A stretch of DNA of 64,000 nucleotides from Halorussus vallis (GTDB lineage: Archaea > Halobacteriota > Halobacteria > Halobacteriales > Haladaptataceae): positions 124,001-188,000 of the forward strand of contig NZ_CP100000.1 in assembly GCF_024138165.1 (NCBI RefSeq). The letters run 5' to 3'. Position 1 is the first letter of the stretch; every line of letters starts with the position of its first letter. A program made the translations under genes and the position numbers. This document shows, piece by piece, positions 25,066 through 33,742 of this stretch. The notes beneath the pieces are model-generated. The model was given only the letters and a program-made list of their open reading frames with translations, had not been told where the DNA came from and ran no database searches.

Positions 25066-26358
25066 TCACTCGGAATCGCGCGACGCGCTCATCCGGGCCG
25101 CGAGCGTCCGGGAGACGCCCGCGAGGTACGCCCCGCCCCAGATGGCGACGACGACGCCGCCCACCGCGTCGAAGACGATGTCGGACATCGTGTTCGCGAG
25201 GCTGTACTGGGAGAGCACGCTCTCCGTGCCCATCCACGACGCGAGGCCGTCGAACCCGAACTCCAGCAGTTCCCACAGCACGCCGAACGCCAGCGTGAAC
25301 AGCAGGATGAACCCGGCGACGAACCGTCGCGGGAGGTAGACCTCCGCGTCGTGGACGTCGAACGCCCGGACCGTCGTGTAGCCGACCGCCGCGACGAGCG
25401 ACGACGACAGCGCGTGGGTGAGGTTGTCCCAGAGGCCGACCGACCGGTAGAGTCCGAGCGTCCCCACGGCGTGGAGGAACACGGGCACGCAGATCCACAG
25501 CGTCAGTCGAGCGTCGATCGGCAGTTTGTAGTTGCGCTCCAGCAGGCCGGGCAGTTCCATCACGACCAGCGCGACGGCCGCGTTGACGATGACGCCGATA
25601 CTCCGCTCGTAGAGTCCGAGAAGCAGCACCACGACGACCGCGGCCTGGAGCCCACGGACGAGCAGGTTTCGCTGTCGCTCGGAGAGGTGAAGCCAGTCGC
25701 CCGAGTCGGTTTCGCCGGCGGTCTTGTGGTCGCTCGCGGCCGTCGCCCGGCGAGCGCGCGCTCCGTCTCCGGTCGACCGGAAGCCGAGCCGTCTGGCGTC
25801 GACCCGGCGGAAGTACGCGACGAACAGCAGCGCGGCGACGACGCCGATGCCGGTCGCGTACGCCATCGACCACATCACCGGCTGGAGTCCGCGGAGCATC
25901 CGCGTCCCGAGCAGGGAGTCGGACAGCCACTGGACGACCGCCCACGTCCCCGCGGTCGCCATCGTCGCCATGAACACGAACGAGACCGCGAACGCCGGCG
26001 ACATCTCGACCTCGGTGAAGGCGTCGAACTCCACCGCCAGCGCGAGCGCCAGCGCCGGCACCACGAAGAACGTCGCCACCGGTCGGGCCAGCAGGTCGAA
26101 CGACTGGCCGACGAACGGCACCGCCGCGAACAGCACCACCTCCCACGGGAGCATCGCCTCGGGTTCGCGATAGGCCGCCACCGGGACGAGCGCGACGACG
26201 ACCGCCGCACCGCCGAGGCAGGCCCACAGGAAGTCCCCGTCGGCGGCGCTCCGCGCGACGCCGACGGCGACGACGGCGACCAGCGCCCACGCGGCCACGG
26301 CGTTGGTTCGTCGCCGGACGATGCTCTCGTCGCTCCGCGTCTCCGTCCCCCCGGACAT
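25066..26358 (-). CDS. Polytopic membrane protein with DUF2238-like C-terminus
   Basis: About 430 residues and twelve or so helices. The first half is a run of Ala/Val-rich helices without motifs. A hydrophilic Asp/Arg-rich loop (about residues 190-220) separates it from a second half that looks like the YjdF/DUF2238 family. That half has LTLWICVPVFLHAVGTLGLY, then WDNLTHALSSSLVA (acidic D-N-L-T-H), VLWELLEFGFDGL and LANTMSDIVFDAVGG. These acidic and His residues within helices suggest metal or lipid head-group contacts. The start at 26358 (MSGGTETRSDE) is preferred to 26385. Function unknown. Confidence 0.65.
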   Translation of the reverse strand: MSGGTETRSDESIVRRRTNAVAAWALVAVVAVGVARSAADGDFLWACLGGAAVVVALVPVAAYREPEAMLPWEVVLFAAVPFVGQSFDLLARPVATFFVVPALALALAVEFDAFTEVEMSPAFAVSFVFMATMATAGTWAVVQWLSDSLLGTRMLRGLQPVMWSMAYATGIGVVAALLFVAYFRRVDARRLGFRSTGDGARARRATAASDHKTAGETDSGDWLHLSERQRNLLVRGLQAAVVVVLLLGLYERSIGVIVNAAVALVVMELPGLLERNYKLPIDARLTLWICVPVFLHAVGTLGLYRSVGLWDNLTHALSSSLVAAVGYTTVRAFDVHDAEVYLPRRFVAGFILLFTLAFGVLWELLEFGFDGLASWMGTESVLSQYSLANTMSDIVFDAVGGVVVAIWGGAYLAGVSRTLAARMSASRDSE

Positions 26359-26422
26359 GCCAGCGTCTACGCGCGGCGCACACAAAACGTGGACGGGCGA
26401 AGGGACGCGGAACCCCGCCGCG

Positions 26423-27010
26423 TCAGTCGCGCCGCCGCCGGACGAGTCCCGCCTCGACCCGGGCGAACGTCTCGCTCTTGCGGTCGTAGCCGTCGAGGTC
26501 GACGCCGAGTCGGTCGGCGGTTTCGACTACGACGGGGAGCGGGTCGGGGTCGGCCTTCTTCCAGACGGTGCGGAGTTCCCGGAGGAAGATGTTGGTCGTG
26601 ACCGGGCCGACGCCGTAGAAGTCGTCGACCCTGGCTTCGAGGTCGTCGGAGTCGCTCGCGGCGTCGTGGAGGGCGTTCAGGCTCCCGCCGTACTCGGCCT
26701 CGAGCGTCTCGCAGTCCCGGAGGACCTGGCGCGAGCGCCGGTTGTCGTACCGGACGTAGCCGCCCTCGCGCATCACGGGGTCGACCAGGAACTCGAAGCC
26801 CGCGTCCGAGATTCGCTCGGGCGAGAGCAGACCGTGGCGCTCGAACGCCCGGTAGGTGTTCCGGGCGATCTCCTCGGAGATGCGCGCGCCGAAGAGCAGA
26901 CTCGCCAGGAACCACGCGAACAGCGCGTCGTCCTCCCCGGTCGAGAGGTCGATGTCGAGTTCCTCCGAGTAGAGTTCGGTCCGCTCTAACTCCGCGACGT
27001 CGATGCTCAT
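26423..27010 (-). CDS. HhH-GPD-like DNA glycosylase-related protein
   Basis: A 195-residue all-helical protein. The N-terminal part (LFAWFLASLLFGARISEEIA) and the centre resemble the endonuclease III/AlkA fold. The helix-hairpin-helix hallmark is FYGVGPVTTNIFLREL near residues 132-147. The catalytic Asp expected after the hairpin is not obvious, and there is no iron-sulphur Cys cluster, so activity may be lost or different. The end is basic (RRRRD). The gene is monocistronic; the palindrome at 27074 lies just upstream. Confidence 0.6.
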   Translation of the reverse strand: MSIDVAELERTELYSEELDIDLSTGEDDALFAWFLASLLFGARISEEIARNTYRAFERHGLLSPERISDAGFEFLVDPVMREGGYVRYDNRRSRQVLRDCETLEAEYGGSLNALHDAASDSDDLEARVDDFYGVGPVTTNIFLRELRTVWKKADPDPLPVVVETADRLGVDLDGYDRKSETFARVEAGLVRRRRD

Positions 27011-27073
27011 GGTTCGGGGACGGCCCGCGCGCGGGTGGCTCTTTCGGCGGTCGCTCTCCCGAGAAGGGTCGAC

Positions 27074-27114
27074 GAGCCACGACGGCCGACCCGGCGGGTC
27101 GGCCGTCGTGGCTC
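27074..27114. terminator. 19-bp-stem hairpin between two minus-strand genes
   Basis: The left arm GAGCCACGACGGCCGACCC pairs perfectly with its right arm across the loop GGC. It lies 10 bp after the stop (27124) of the acidic protein gene, so it is likely its terminator or 3'-end hairpin. Confidence 0.6.
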
Positions 27115-27123
27115 CGACCGTCC

Positions 27124-27699
27124 TCAGTCGGCGCTCGCGTCCTCTTCGTCGGTTCCCGCGGCTTCGGCGTCGGTCGCTTCGCCTTCGCCGGACTCCTCGG
27201 AGTCGGCGGCCGTCTCGACCTCGTCGGTATCGGCCACGTCGCGCTGGTCGACGTCCTCGGCGTCGACGTCGCTGTCGACTTCCGGCGCGGTGTCGCTCTC
27301 GTCGATGTCGGCGTCGGTGGTGTCGACGACCTCCTCGCCGGTCGCGTGGTCGGTGTCGCGCTCGCGGGATTCGACGTTCTCGTAGTCCGGGCCGGTGTCG
27401 ACCACGTCGGACATCTCGGTCCCCGACGGCCCCGAGTTCCCGCGGCGCTGGGCCACCGCGACGCCCACCCAGAAGAGTCCGGCGAGCGCCTGGAGGAGGC
27501 CGCGCTTGCGGTTGCCTTTCAGGAAGGTTCGGCCCGCCCGGAGCAGCGAGACGACGCCCGTCGCCGCCGTCAGCGTCCCCGACTTCGAGTGGCGGGTGAC
27601 GCGGGGTTCGAGCGCCGACAGCAGTCGGGCGGCGCGGCCCTTCGCTTTCTCGGCGTCGATGCTCTCTGTCGCGTCGGAGGCGACGTCGGTGGGATTCAT
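27124..27699 (-). CDS. Haloarchaeal protein with basic core and very acidic tail
   Basis: A 191-residue protein. The first 85 residues are basic/hydrophobic with one amphipathic helix bundle (AARLLSALEPRVTRHSKSG, then LLQALAGLFWVGVAVAQRR). The remaining 100 residues are almost only Asp, Glu, Ser, Thr, Val and Ala, an unstructured acidic tail. The hydrophobic segment around residue 72 may dip into the membrane. I do not recognise the family. It is divergent from the AI-2E family gene, 199 bp apart. Confidence 0.65.
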   Translation of the reverse strand: MNPTDVASDATESIDAEKAKGRAARLLSALEPRVTRHSKSGTLTAATGVVSLLRAGRTFLKGNRKRGLLQALAGLFWVGVAVAQRRGNSGPSGTEMSDVVDTGPDYENVESRERDTDHATGEEVVDTTDADIDESDTAPEVDSDVDAEDVDQRDVADTDEVETAADSEESGEGEATDAEAAGTDEEDASAD

Positions 27700-27779
27700 G
27701 CGTCGGAACGACGGCGCGAACGTAAAAAGTAGTGGTGGGCGCGCACGAGAGCCGCGGGAGTCGGTCGCGGGTGGACCGC

Positions 27780-27805
27780 GGCGACCGACCGTCGGGTCGG
27801 TCGCC
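27780..27805. repeat. 11-bp-arm palindrome between divergent genes
   Basis: The arms GGCGACCGACC and GGTCGGTCGCC are separated by GTCG. It lies between the divergent starts at 27699 and 27898, so it is not a terminator for either; it could be an operator or chance. Confidence 0.4.
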
Positions 27806-27897
27806 CGGCGACGGCGTTCGCCTCGTGGGCGCTTCTGGCCGCCGATACCGGCCTTACCGGCCGCCTACCTAAGTGCGTCCGGGGCGTCTCCCGTGGT

Positions 27898-28884
27898 ATG
27901 AACGTCCGAGACGCCTTCTTCGCGCTGTTGCTGGGCGCGCTGGCCGTGCTCGCGGCGCTCGTCGTTCGGCCGTTTCTGAGTTACGTGCTCGCGGCGGGAC
28001 TGCTGGCGTTCGTCCTCCACCCCGCCCACCGACGAATCGCCCCGCGAATCGGCGAGCGCCCTGCCGCGCTGGGACTCACGACGCTCGCGGTCGCGGCGAT
28101 GACCGTTCCCTTCGCGCTCCTCACGATGAGCGTCCTGCCCGACGCCGCTGAAACCGCCGAGGAGGTGACCCGCCGTCCGATTCTCGACCGGGTCGAGCGA
28201 CTGTTCCGGTCGGTCGGCGTCCAGGTGGAACTGGGCGACGTGAACTCGCTGTCCCGGCAGTTCGCCGACCTGTTCGTCGGCAACATCTCCGAACTCCTCG
28301 GCGCGACCGTGAAGGTGGTGCTGGGGCTGTCGCTGCTGGTGTTCGTGCTCTACTACCTGCTGGTCGACGGCGAGCGGTTCGTCCGGTGGGTCCGGGACCT
28401 CACTCCGCTTCCGCCGGAGGTCCAGGACCGGCTCTACGACGAGACGTACGAGGTGACGTGGGCGGTGCTGAAAGGCCACGTCTTCGTCGGTGTCGCCCAA
28501 GGACTGCTCTGCGGCGTGGGCTTCTTCGCGGTCGGACTGCCCGACGCGCTGTTCTGGACCGTCGCGACGGTGCTGTTCGCGTTCGTGCCCGTCGTCGGCG
28601 TGGCCGCCGTCTGGGTTCCCGCCGGAGTCTACCTCCTCGCGGTCGGGAACGTCGTCGGCGGCGCGGCCCTGATAGTCTACGGCGCGACGGTCGTCAGCTG
28701 GGTCGACAACTACCTCCGGGCGTACCTGGTCGACCTCGGCGCCGGCCTGCACCCCGCGGTCGTCCTCGTCGGGGTGGTCGGCGGCGTCTACTTCGTGGGC
28801 GCGCTCGGCCTGTTCGTCGGCCCCATCGTGCTGGCGGTGTTCAAGGCGACCGCGACAGTCGTCGACGACTACTACGGGCTTTGA
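27898..28884 (+). CDS. AI-2E family transporter (PerM-like)
   Basis: A 328-residue membrane protein with eight helices in the AI-2E/PerM pattern. Two N-terminal helices are followed by a cytoplasmic amphipathic segment (about residues 88-130). Then come a long helix pair, GLSLLVFVLYYLLVDGERF, and the C-terminal four-helix block with VPVVGVAAVWVPAGVYLL and LHPAVVLVGVVGGVYFVG, which hold the conserved Pro/Gly positions. Members export autoinducer or act as Na+/H+ exchangers; the actual substrate here is unknown. It is probably monocistronic. Confidence 0.85.
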   Translation: MNVRDAFFALLLGALAVLAALVVRPFLSYVLAAGLLAFVLHPAHRRIAPRIGERPAALGLTTLAVAAMTVPFALLTMSVLPDAAETAEEVTRRPILDRVERLFRSVGVQVELGDVNSLSRQFADLFVGNISELLGATVKVVLGLSLLVFVLYYLLVDGERFVRWVRDLTPLPPEVQDRLYDETYEVTWAVLKGHVFVGVAQGLLCGVGFFAVGLPDALFWTVATVLFAFVPVVGVAAVWVPAGVYLLAVGNVVGGAALIVYGATVVSWVDNYLRAYLVDLGAGLHPAVVLVGVVGGVYFVGALGLFVGPIVLAVFKATATVVDDYYGL

Positions 28885-29003
28885 GCGGCCGAAGACCGGT
28901 CCCGAACTCGGCTTCGTCGGTCGGCCGTGACCGCTCGCGGGCGCTCCGCGGCGGGGTCGTATCACCCGAAGAACTAACACGTCAGCCGAACGACTAGCGG
29001 GCG

Positions 29004-29438
29004 ATGTCCTCCACGGCTTCCACCGTCCTGTTCGGCAGACGGCGAATCGACCGGCGTCCATCCGTCCCGTTGATTCTCGCCGTCGGCGTCTTCGCACTCA
29101 CCTTCGTGGGGTACGCGCTCGGCGTCTTCTCCGTTTCGGGCGGCGTCGTCTTCGTCCCGTACTACGCCGCCGTCGTCGGGATGGTCGCCGCTGGCGCCGC
29201 CGGGTACTCGCAGAACGGGGTCGCACTCGCATGGTTGTTCACCTACGCGTCACTGCTCGGATTCGACGCCGACCACGTCTTCCTCGGCCTGTCGGGGCGG
29301 TCGCTCGGGTCCCGACTCGCGGCCTTCCTCCAACCCGACGGACTGGCGTTCTTCGCCGTCCTCGCACTCGTGCTGGGGACGCTCGCGTTCGGTTTCGGCT
29401 CCCTCGCACGACTCGGCGTCGAGTTCGCCCGGCGGTGA
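29004..29438 (+). CDS. Four-helix membrane protein, unknown
   Basis: A 144-residue protein with four hydrophobic helices (about 24-44, 50-66, 70-84, 110-135) and a short basic N-terminus with RRRIDRRPS. A loop LSGRSLGSRLAAFLQPDG separates helices three and four. No motif was recognised. It lies between the AI-2E gene and a minus-strand zinc-ribbon protein. Confidence 0.6.
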   Translation: MSSTASTVLFGRRRIDRRPSVPLILAVGVFALTFVGYALGVFSVSGGVVFVPYYAAVVGMVAAGAAGYSQNGVALAWLFTYASLLGFDADHVFLGLSGRSLGSRLAAFLQPDGLAFFAVLALVLGTLAFGFGSLARLGVEFARR

Positions 29439-29498
29439 GCGCTCGACGCGACTCGACCGACTCGGCTTGACCAGGCAGGCGACGTTCCCGGAAGACGC

Positions 29499-29789
29499 TT
29501 ACCGGAGCGACTCGTCGCAGTTGGTACACCGCACTTCCTTCTTCCCGGTCGGCGCGCGTTCGACGGTGAGCGCGCCGCCGGTGTTGCAGTTCGGGCACGC
29601 GCCGTTGCCGGTTTCGGCGGCCTGGTGGCGGGCCATCCAGGTGACGTTCCCTTCGAGGTCCGAGAGGCGCCGGGTCAACGTCTCGACGGTCTCTTCGAGG
29701 GACTCGACGCGCGCTCGGAGCGCTTCGGAGTCGCCGCCGGATTCCTCGCGGTCGGTGCGGTCGACGGACACGTTTGCGTCGTCGGACAT
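29499..29789 (-). CDS. Coiled-coil zinc-ribbon protein
   Basis: A 96-residue protein. An acidic N-terminus precedes a coiled coil (about 25-50; LRARVESLEETVETLTRRL). It is followed by a zinc ribbon with two Cys pairs, ACPNCNTGG and VRCTNCDESL, about 20 residues apart. Such small proteins are common in haloarchaea, and many are nucleic-acid or protein-interaction adaptors. The start at 29789 (MSDDANVSV) gives the acidic N-terminus; longer frames read into unlike text. It is divergent from crtB. Confidence 0.75.
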   Translation of the reverse strand: MSDDANVSVDRTDREESGGDSEALRARVESLEETVETLTRRLSDLEGNVTWMARHQAAETGNGACPNCNTGGALTVERAPTGKKEVRCTNCDESLR

Positions 29790-30035
29790 GGTGGAAACGA
29801 GCTTGCGCTTCGTTACCGAATGACGGTGTCGAGCGGCAAAAAGGTGTCTGCGCCGAGGGGTCGGCGCGACGACGGGTTCGCCGAGTCGGGGGTCGCCGGA
29901 ACGCGGCCGCTCGACCCCACCGATGGACGCTCGGACCGTCTCGTTCAGCGGCGCCAACAATTAACATCGTGGGTGGCGTACCCGGTTTGGCGCGGAGTCG
30001 CCGTACGGCCGGACTCGCGGACATCGGGGGATTCC

Positions 30036-30998
30036 ATGGTCACCGACCGACAGCTACGACGGAGCAAGACGATTCAGCAGCGGACGGGTAGAACCTTCTA
30101 CTTCGCCACGCGGCTCCTTCCCCGGCGGGTGCGTCGACCGACGTACGTGCTGTACGCGTTCTTCCGGGTCGCCGACGAGGTGGTCGACAGCGCGGACAGC
30201 GGGCCGCCGCCGGAGCAACGCGAGCGACTGGAGCGACTGCGCGCGGAGGCGCTGGGACGTGTCGAGACGGACGACCCCGTGCTCGCGGCCTTTCAGGACG
30301 TGAAAGTCGAGTACGAGATGCCGGACGCCGAAATCGAGCGGTTCGTGGACGCGATGGAGGCCGACATCGACAAGAGCCGGTACGACACCTACGACGAACT
30401 GGAGTCGTACATGCGCGGCTCGGCCGCCGCGGTCGGACTGATGATGCAGGCGATAATGGACGTCGAGAACCCCGAACGGGCGCGACCCCACGCGGTCGCG
30501 CTCGGGGAAGCGTTCCAGTTGACGAACTTCCTGCGCGACGTGCGCGAGGACGTTCGCGACCGCGACCGCATCTACCTGCCCGCCACGACCCGAGAGCGAC
30601 ACGGCGTGACCGAAGCGCAGATTCGGCGTTGCGAACCGACCGAGGGCTTCCGGGCCGCGCTGGCCGAGGAGATTCGGCGCGCGGAGCGACTCTACCGCAG
30701 AGGCGTCGCGGGCATCCAGCACTTGCCCGCGGACTGCCGGTTCGCGGTGCTGTACGCCGCGGTACTGTACGCCGAACACCACCGACTCATCCGAGCCCGC
30801 GACTACGACGTGCTCTCGACGACGCCAGAACTCGGCGCGGCGCGGGCGGCGTGGCTGTTCGCCAGGACTCGGTGGCACTGGCAGTGGTCCCGCGACCCGG
30901 TGACGGTGTTTCGCAGGGTCAGCGCGATACCCGACCGCGAGGAGTCGCGGGTGAGCGCCGACCCCGAGCGCCCCGGTCGCGCTCCGCACGTGGAGTAG
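30036..30998 (+). CDS. crtB: Phytoene synthase
   Basis: A 320-residue squalene/phytoene synthase that joins two geranylgeranyl diphosphates to phytoene, the first C40 carotenoid step. It shows the two Asp-rich sites: FRVADEVVDSAD and NFLRDVREDVRDRDRIYLP. It also has FYFATRLLPRRVR (the usual FYFA-LLP) and VGLMMQAIM, with length normal for CrtB. Downstream (31.9-35.4 kb) lie the three genes that turn lycopene into bacterioruberin, so the window holds the entry and the end of the pathway. The start at 30036 follows family alignment. Confidence 0.92.
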   Translation: MVTDRQLRRSKTIQQRTGRTFYFATRLLPRRVRRPTYVLYAFFRVADEVVDSADSGPPPEQRERLERLRAEALGRVETDDPVLAAFQDVKVEYEMPDAEIERFVDAMEADIDKSRYDTYDELESYMRGSAAAVGLMMQAIMDVENPERARPHAVALGEAFQLTNFLRDVREDVRDRDRIYLPATTRERHGVTEAQIRRCEPTEGFRAALAEEIRRAERLYRRGVAGIQHLPADCRFAVLYAAVLYAEHHRLIRARDYDVLSTTPELGAARAAWLFARTRWHWQWSRDPVTVFRRVSAIPDREESRVSADPERPGRAPHVE

Positions 30999-31175
30999 TC
31001 CCGTACTCCGCCGGGACGCTCCGCGGCGCGATTCGCCCGAGTTTTCGAACGGACCGCGGCCGAAGCGAGGCCGCCGGACACCGCAGACCGCAGACCTCCG
31101 AAGCGGTGGCTTCAAATTGGCCACCCGACTTTTCTGTCCGGCGGTGTTGTCTGTATTCGTCCCCGAGGGACAACC

Positions 31176-31829
31176 ATGTCGGATTACGAGAACACCGAAG
31201 AGCGGCACGAGGGTGAATCGACGCGACGATCGGTCTTGAAGAAGGGTGCGCTCGCAACGGTCGCGAGCGGAATCGCGGGCTCTGCGGTCAGTTCGGTCGC
31301 GGCGCAGGACGACGGTGGCGCCGGCGACGGCGACCAGTTCGACGACGACCTGTACGTCGAAGCGGAGGGGATGAAGGGGCTGATGTGGCGCGACCACTGG
31401 CACCCCGACGACCTCTTCACCGTCGCCTCGCCGATCATCGAAACCAACCCGGACATCGAGGAGGTCAACGACAACATCTGGAGCGGGTACAACACTCGGA
31501 TCGTCCGGTACCTCGACTCCGACGAACACGTCCTGATGTTCGTGGCCAACGAGGCCGAACTCGGCCCGTACGACGACAACTTCGGCTACGTCGTCGACGA
31601 CGACTTCGTCGACAACGACGAGATCGTGCTCGACGGGTCGCCCATCGGCGACGACGGCGGCGTCGACGACCAGGAACTCAGCCAGCTCCGCCCGACCATC
31701 TTCGCGCTGAACCGCGAGAACAACCTGTTCGGCGACACCGAGAACCTCGTCACCGTCCAGTTCAGTCCGATTCCGGAGGACCAGGAGCAGGCGGTCTGGA
31801 ACGAGTACGGCGACGAGTTCGGCGTCTGA
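31176..31829 (+). CDS. Tat-exported acidic protein, unknown
   Basis: A 217-residue protein. The Tat signal ESTRRSVLKKGALATVASG ends near SSVAAQ. The mature domain is very acidic and includes GLMWRDHWHPDDLFTVASPI, then NIWSGYNTRIVRYLD and FALNRENNLFGDTENLVTVQF. Histidines and acidic residues in WRDHWHPDD might bind metal. There are no cysteines after the signal and no anchor, so it is likely released or periplasm-like. It is located between crtB and the cruF end of the carotenoid cluster, but any link is unproven. Confidence 0.65.
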   Translation: MSDYENTEERHEGESTRRSVLKKGALATVASGIAGSAVSSVAAQDDGGAGDGDQFDDDLYVEAEGMKGLMWRDHWHPDDLFTVASPIIETNPDIEEVNDNIWSGYNTRIVRYLDSDEHVLMFVANEAELGPYDDNFGYVVDDDFVDNDEIVLDGSPIGDDGGVDDQELSQLRPTIFALNRENNLFGDTENLVTVQFSPIPEDQEQAVWNEYGDEFGV

Positions 31830-31889
31830 CCCGCGGGGGTGAGACGCAGACTCGAGGGAGCGGAAGTTCGCGTTTTCTCTTCTTTCGGC

Positions 31890-32876
31890 CTAACTCGACC
31901 GTCGGCGGCCGAACACGTCGAAGTCGAATCGCTCGGTCCGGACCAGACCGACGAACAGCGCGAGCGCCAGCGCGACGGGCACCCAATTGCGGAAGTAGGC
32001 GTTCATCGCGCCCCACAGGACGATGAAGCTCACCAAATCGTCGAGCATGAACGGGCAGTCGGCGAGTCGCCCGAACAGCGCCCGGCGGTCGAACGCGAAC
32101 TCGACCAGCGACACCGCGACGAGGCCGCTGAGGAGCCAGCCGAGGTAGTTCGACACCGGCACCCCGTAGTAGGCCCCGGCGGCCTCGTAGCGCCAGAACC
32201 CAAGCGCGACCGCCGCGGGGTCGAGGACGAGGTCGACCACCAGCACCACCCCGAGCGCGGCGAGTGCGCGACGCGCCCGCAATGCGGGCGCGTCGCGCGG
32301 GCCGACGAACAGCAGGACGAGCAGGTAGCTATTGAGCACCAGCGGGAGGAAGAACACGGGGAGTCCGACCGGCACGCCCGCCAGCATCGGCCCGAGTTCG
32401 AGGAGGTAGCGAAAGTCGCCGTAGGGAATCCCGTAGGTGACGCCGACGTACTCGATGGCGTAGGTGTAGGCGGTGAGGACGGCCAGGCCCGCGGCCGCCC
32501 GCCGGGTCACCAACGGCGCGAACCCCGCGACCAGCGGTAGGCGCATCACCAGCGTCCCGAACAGCACCAGCAGGGGATTCATCGCCAACCACCCGGGGAG
32601 CACCCCCTCGTGGCTGGCGACGAACAGCGCCGCGCCCACCAGCGGGAAGACGACCGCGATGGTGAAGCGGTTCTCCTCGACCGCCGCGTCCAGGCGGGCC
32701 TCGACCGCGCGCCTGACCGACCCCGACGACCGCCCGCCGGCCCGGGCCGGCGGGCGGTCGTCGCGGCCGGTTCCTCGGTCGGAATCGCTCGCTTCGCCGC
32801 GTTCGCCTCCGTCACCCCGCTCGCTTTCCTCACCGCACACTTCGTCTCCCTCCGGCGAATCCGTCGGACTACCCAT
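31890..32876 (-). CDS. cruF: Bisanhydrobacterioruberin hydratase
   Basis: A 328-residue membrane protein of the CruF family, adding water to the C50 end groups to give bacterioruberin. About seven helices start around residue 65 (FTIAVVFPLVGAALFVASH). Conserved-looking blocks include EYVGVTYGIPYGDFRY and LNSYLLVLLFVG, then LDPAAVALGFWRYE. The first 60 residues are hydrophilic and contain a perfect palindrome (coding DDRPPARAGGRSS, 32725-32762). A second palindrome (32266-32298) codes the loop RDAPALRARRALA. The ATG overlaps the lyeJ stop by 8 nt. The real start could be a later codon if the N-terminal part is not translated. Confidence 0.82.
   Translation of the reverse strand: MGSPTDSPEGDEVCGEESERGDGGERGEASDSDRGTGRDDRPPARAGGRSSGSVRRAVEARLDAAVEENRFTIAVVFPLVGAALFVASHEGVLPGWLAMNPLLVLFGTLVMRLPLVAGFAPLVTRRAAAGLAVLTAYTYAIEYVGVTYGIPYGDFRYLLELGPMLAGVPVGLPVFFLPLVLNSYLLVLLFVGPRDAPALRARRALAALGVVLVVDLVLDPAAVALGFWRYEAAGAYYGVPVSNYLGWLLSGLVAVSLVEFAFDRRALFGRLADCPFMLDDLVSFIVLWGAMNAYFRNWVPVALALALFVGLVRTERFDFDVFGRRRSS
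32266..32298. repeat. Intragenic palindrome in cruF, 15-bp arms
   Basis: The arm GCGCGACGCGCCCGC, loop AAT and a perfect complement stand in frame in the loop between two membrane helices of CruF (about residues 193-204). Confidence 0.65.
32725..32762. repeat. Perfect 38-bp palindrome in the 5' part of cruF
   Basis: It is exactly self-complementary, with centre CCCGGG and an arm starting GACGACCGCCCGCCGG. In frame it codes Asp-Asp-Arg-Pro-Pro-Ala-Arg-Ala-Gly-Gly-Arg-Ser-Ser at about residues 39-51, in the disordered N-terminus. Confidence 0.7.
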
Positions 32877-33741
32877 GCATCAGCCTCCACAGCCCACCGA
32901 ACGTCAGCGCCATCCCGACGAGGCCGTTGATCGCCGGGAACCACCAGTAGGCTCGTTCGACGTTGACGCCGGCCGCGGCGATTCCGACCGCGAAGACGGG
33001 ATAGAGCCCGAGCAGGAGGCCGGCCCGAACGTCGAGCAGGCCGAACGCGACGGCGGCGAGGCCCCAACAGGACGCGCAGTACGCGAGGGTACGGCGCTCG
33101 CTCAGGACGGTCGCGGTCGTCCGAATCCCGGCCCGGCGGTCGGGTTCGACGTCGGGAATCGCCGAGAACGTGTGCATCGCCATCGTCCAGAGCCACCCGG
33201 CGACCAGCGCGAGCGCCGGCGGCTGACGCCCGGCGAGCGCGACGTAGGCCGCCGCGCCCGGCAGGACGTAGAGGCCGTTCGAGACGGAGTCCAGCGGCGG
33301 CGTCGTCTTCAGGCGGAACGGCGGCGCGCTGTAGGCGTAGCCGAGGACGAGGAAGCCCGTGACCCACAAACCCGCCGCGGGCGCGAGCGCGGCGGCGAGC
33401 GCCGCGCCCGCAAGACCACAAACGACGACGATAGCGAGGACGGTTCTGCCGCCGCGGTAGCGCGCCTCTCGGCCCTCTTTCTTGGGATTCTCGGCGTCAA
33501 TGCCGGCGTCGAAGACGTCGTTGACGCCGTAGAGGTAGACGTTCGCGGGGACCAGGAAATACGCGAACAGCGCGAGCGCGGGCGGGGCGAACAGTTCGGC
33601 GACCGACGACGCGCCGTAGGCGACCCCGACCAGCACCGGCCCGGCGAGGTAGAGCCAGAACCGGGGTCGCGAGAGCGTCAGGAGGTAGCCCAGCGCGGTG
33701 TCGGTGCCGACGCCGACCGCCTCCCCGACGTCGTCGAACAT
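32869..33741 (-). CDS. lyeJ: Lycopene elongase/hydratase (UbiA family prenyltransferase)
   Basis: A 290-residue UbiA-fold membrane prenyltransferase that adds C5 units to both ends of lycopene to make C50 precursors. Two Asp-rich prenyl-PP sites are visible: YGVNDVFDAGIDAENPKK and SAIPDVEPDRRAGIRTT. The start at 33741 (MFDDVGEAVG) is one base before the crtD stop, so the two genes are coupled. Order crtD-lyeJ-cruF is the arrangement known from Haloarcula. Length is typical. Confidence 0.9.
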   Translation of the reverse strand: MFDDVGEAVGVGTDTALGYLLTLSRPRFWLYLAGPVLVGVAYGASSVAELFAPPALALFAYFLVPANVYLYGVNDVFDAGIDAENPKKEGREARYRGGRTVLAIVVVCGLAGAALAAALAPAAGLWVTGFLVLGYAYSAPPFRLKTTPPLDSVSNGLYVLPGAAAYVALAGRQPPALALVAGWLWTMAMHTFSAIPDVEPDRRAGIRTTATVLSERRTLAYCASCWGLAAVAFGLLDVRAGLLLGLYPVFAVGIAAAGVNVERAYWWFPAINGLVGMALTFGGLWRLMHG

Positions 33742-33742
33742 G

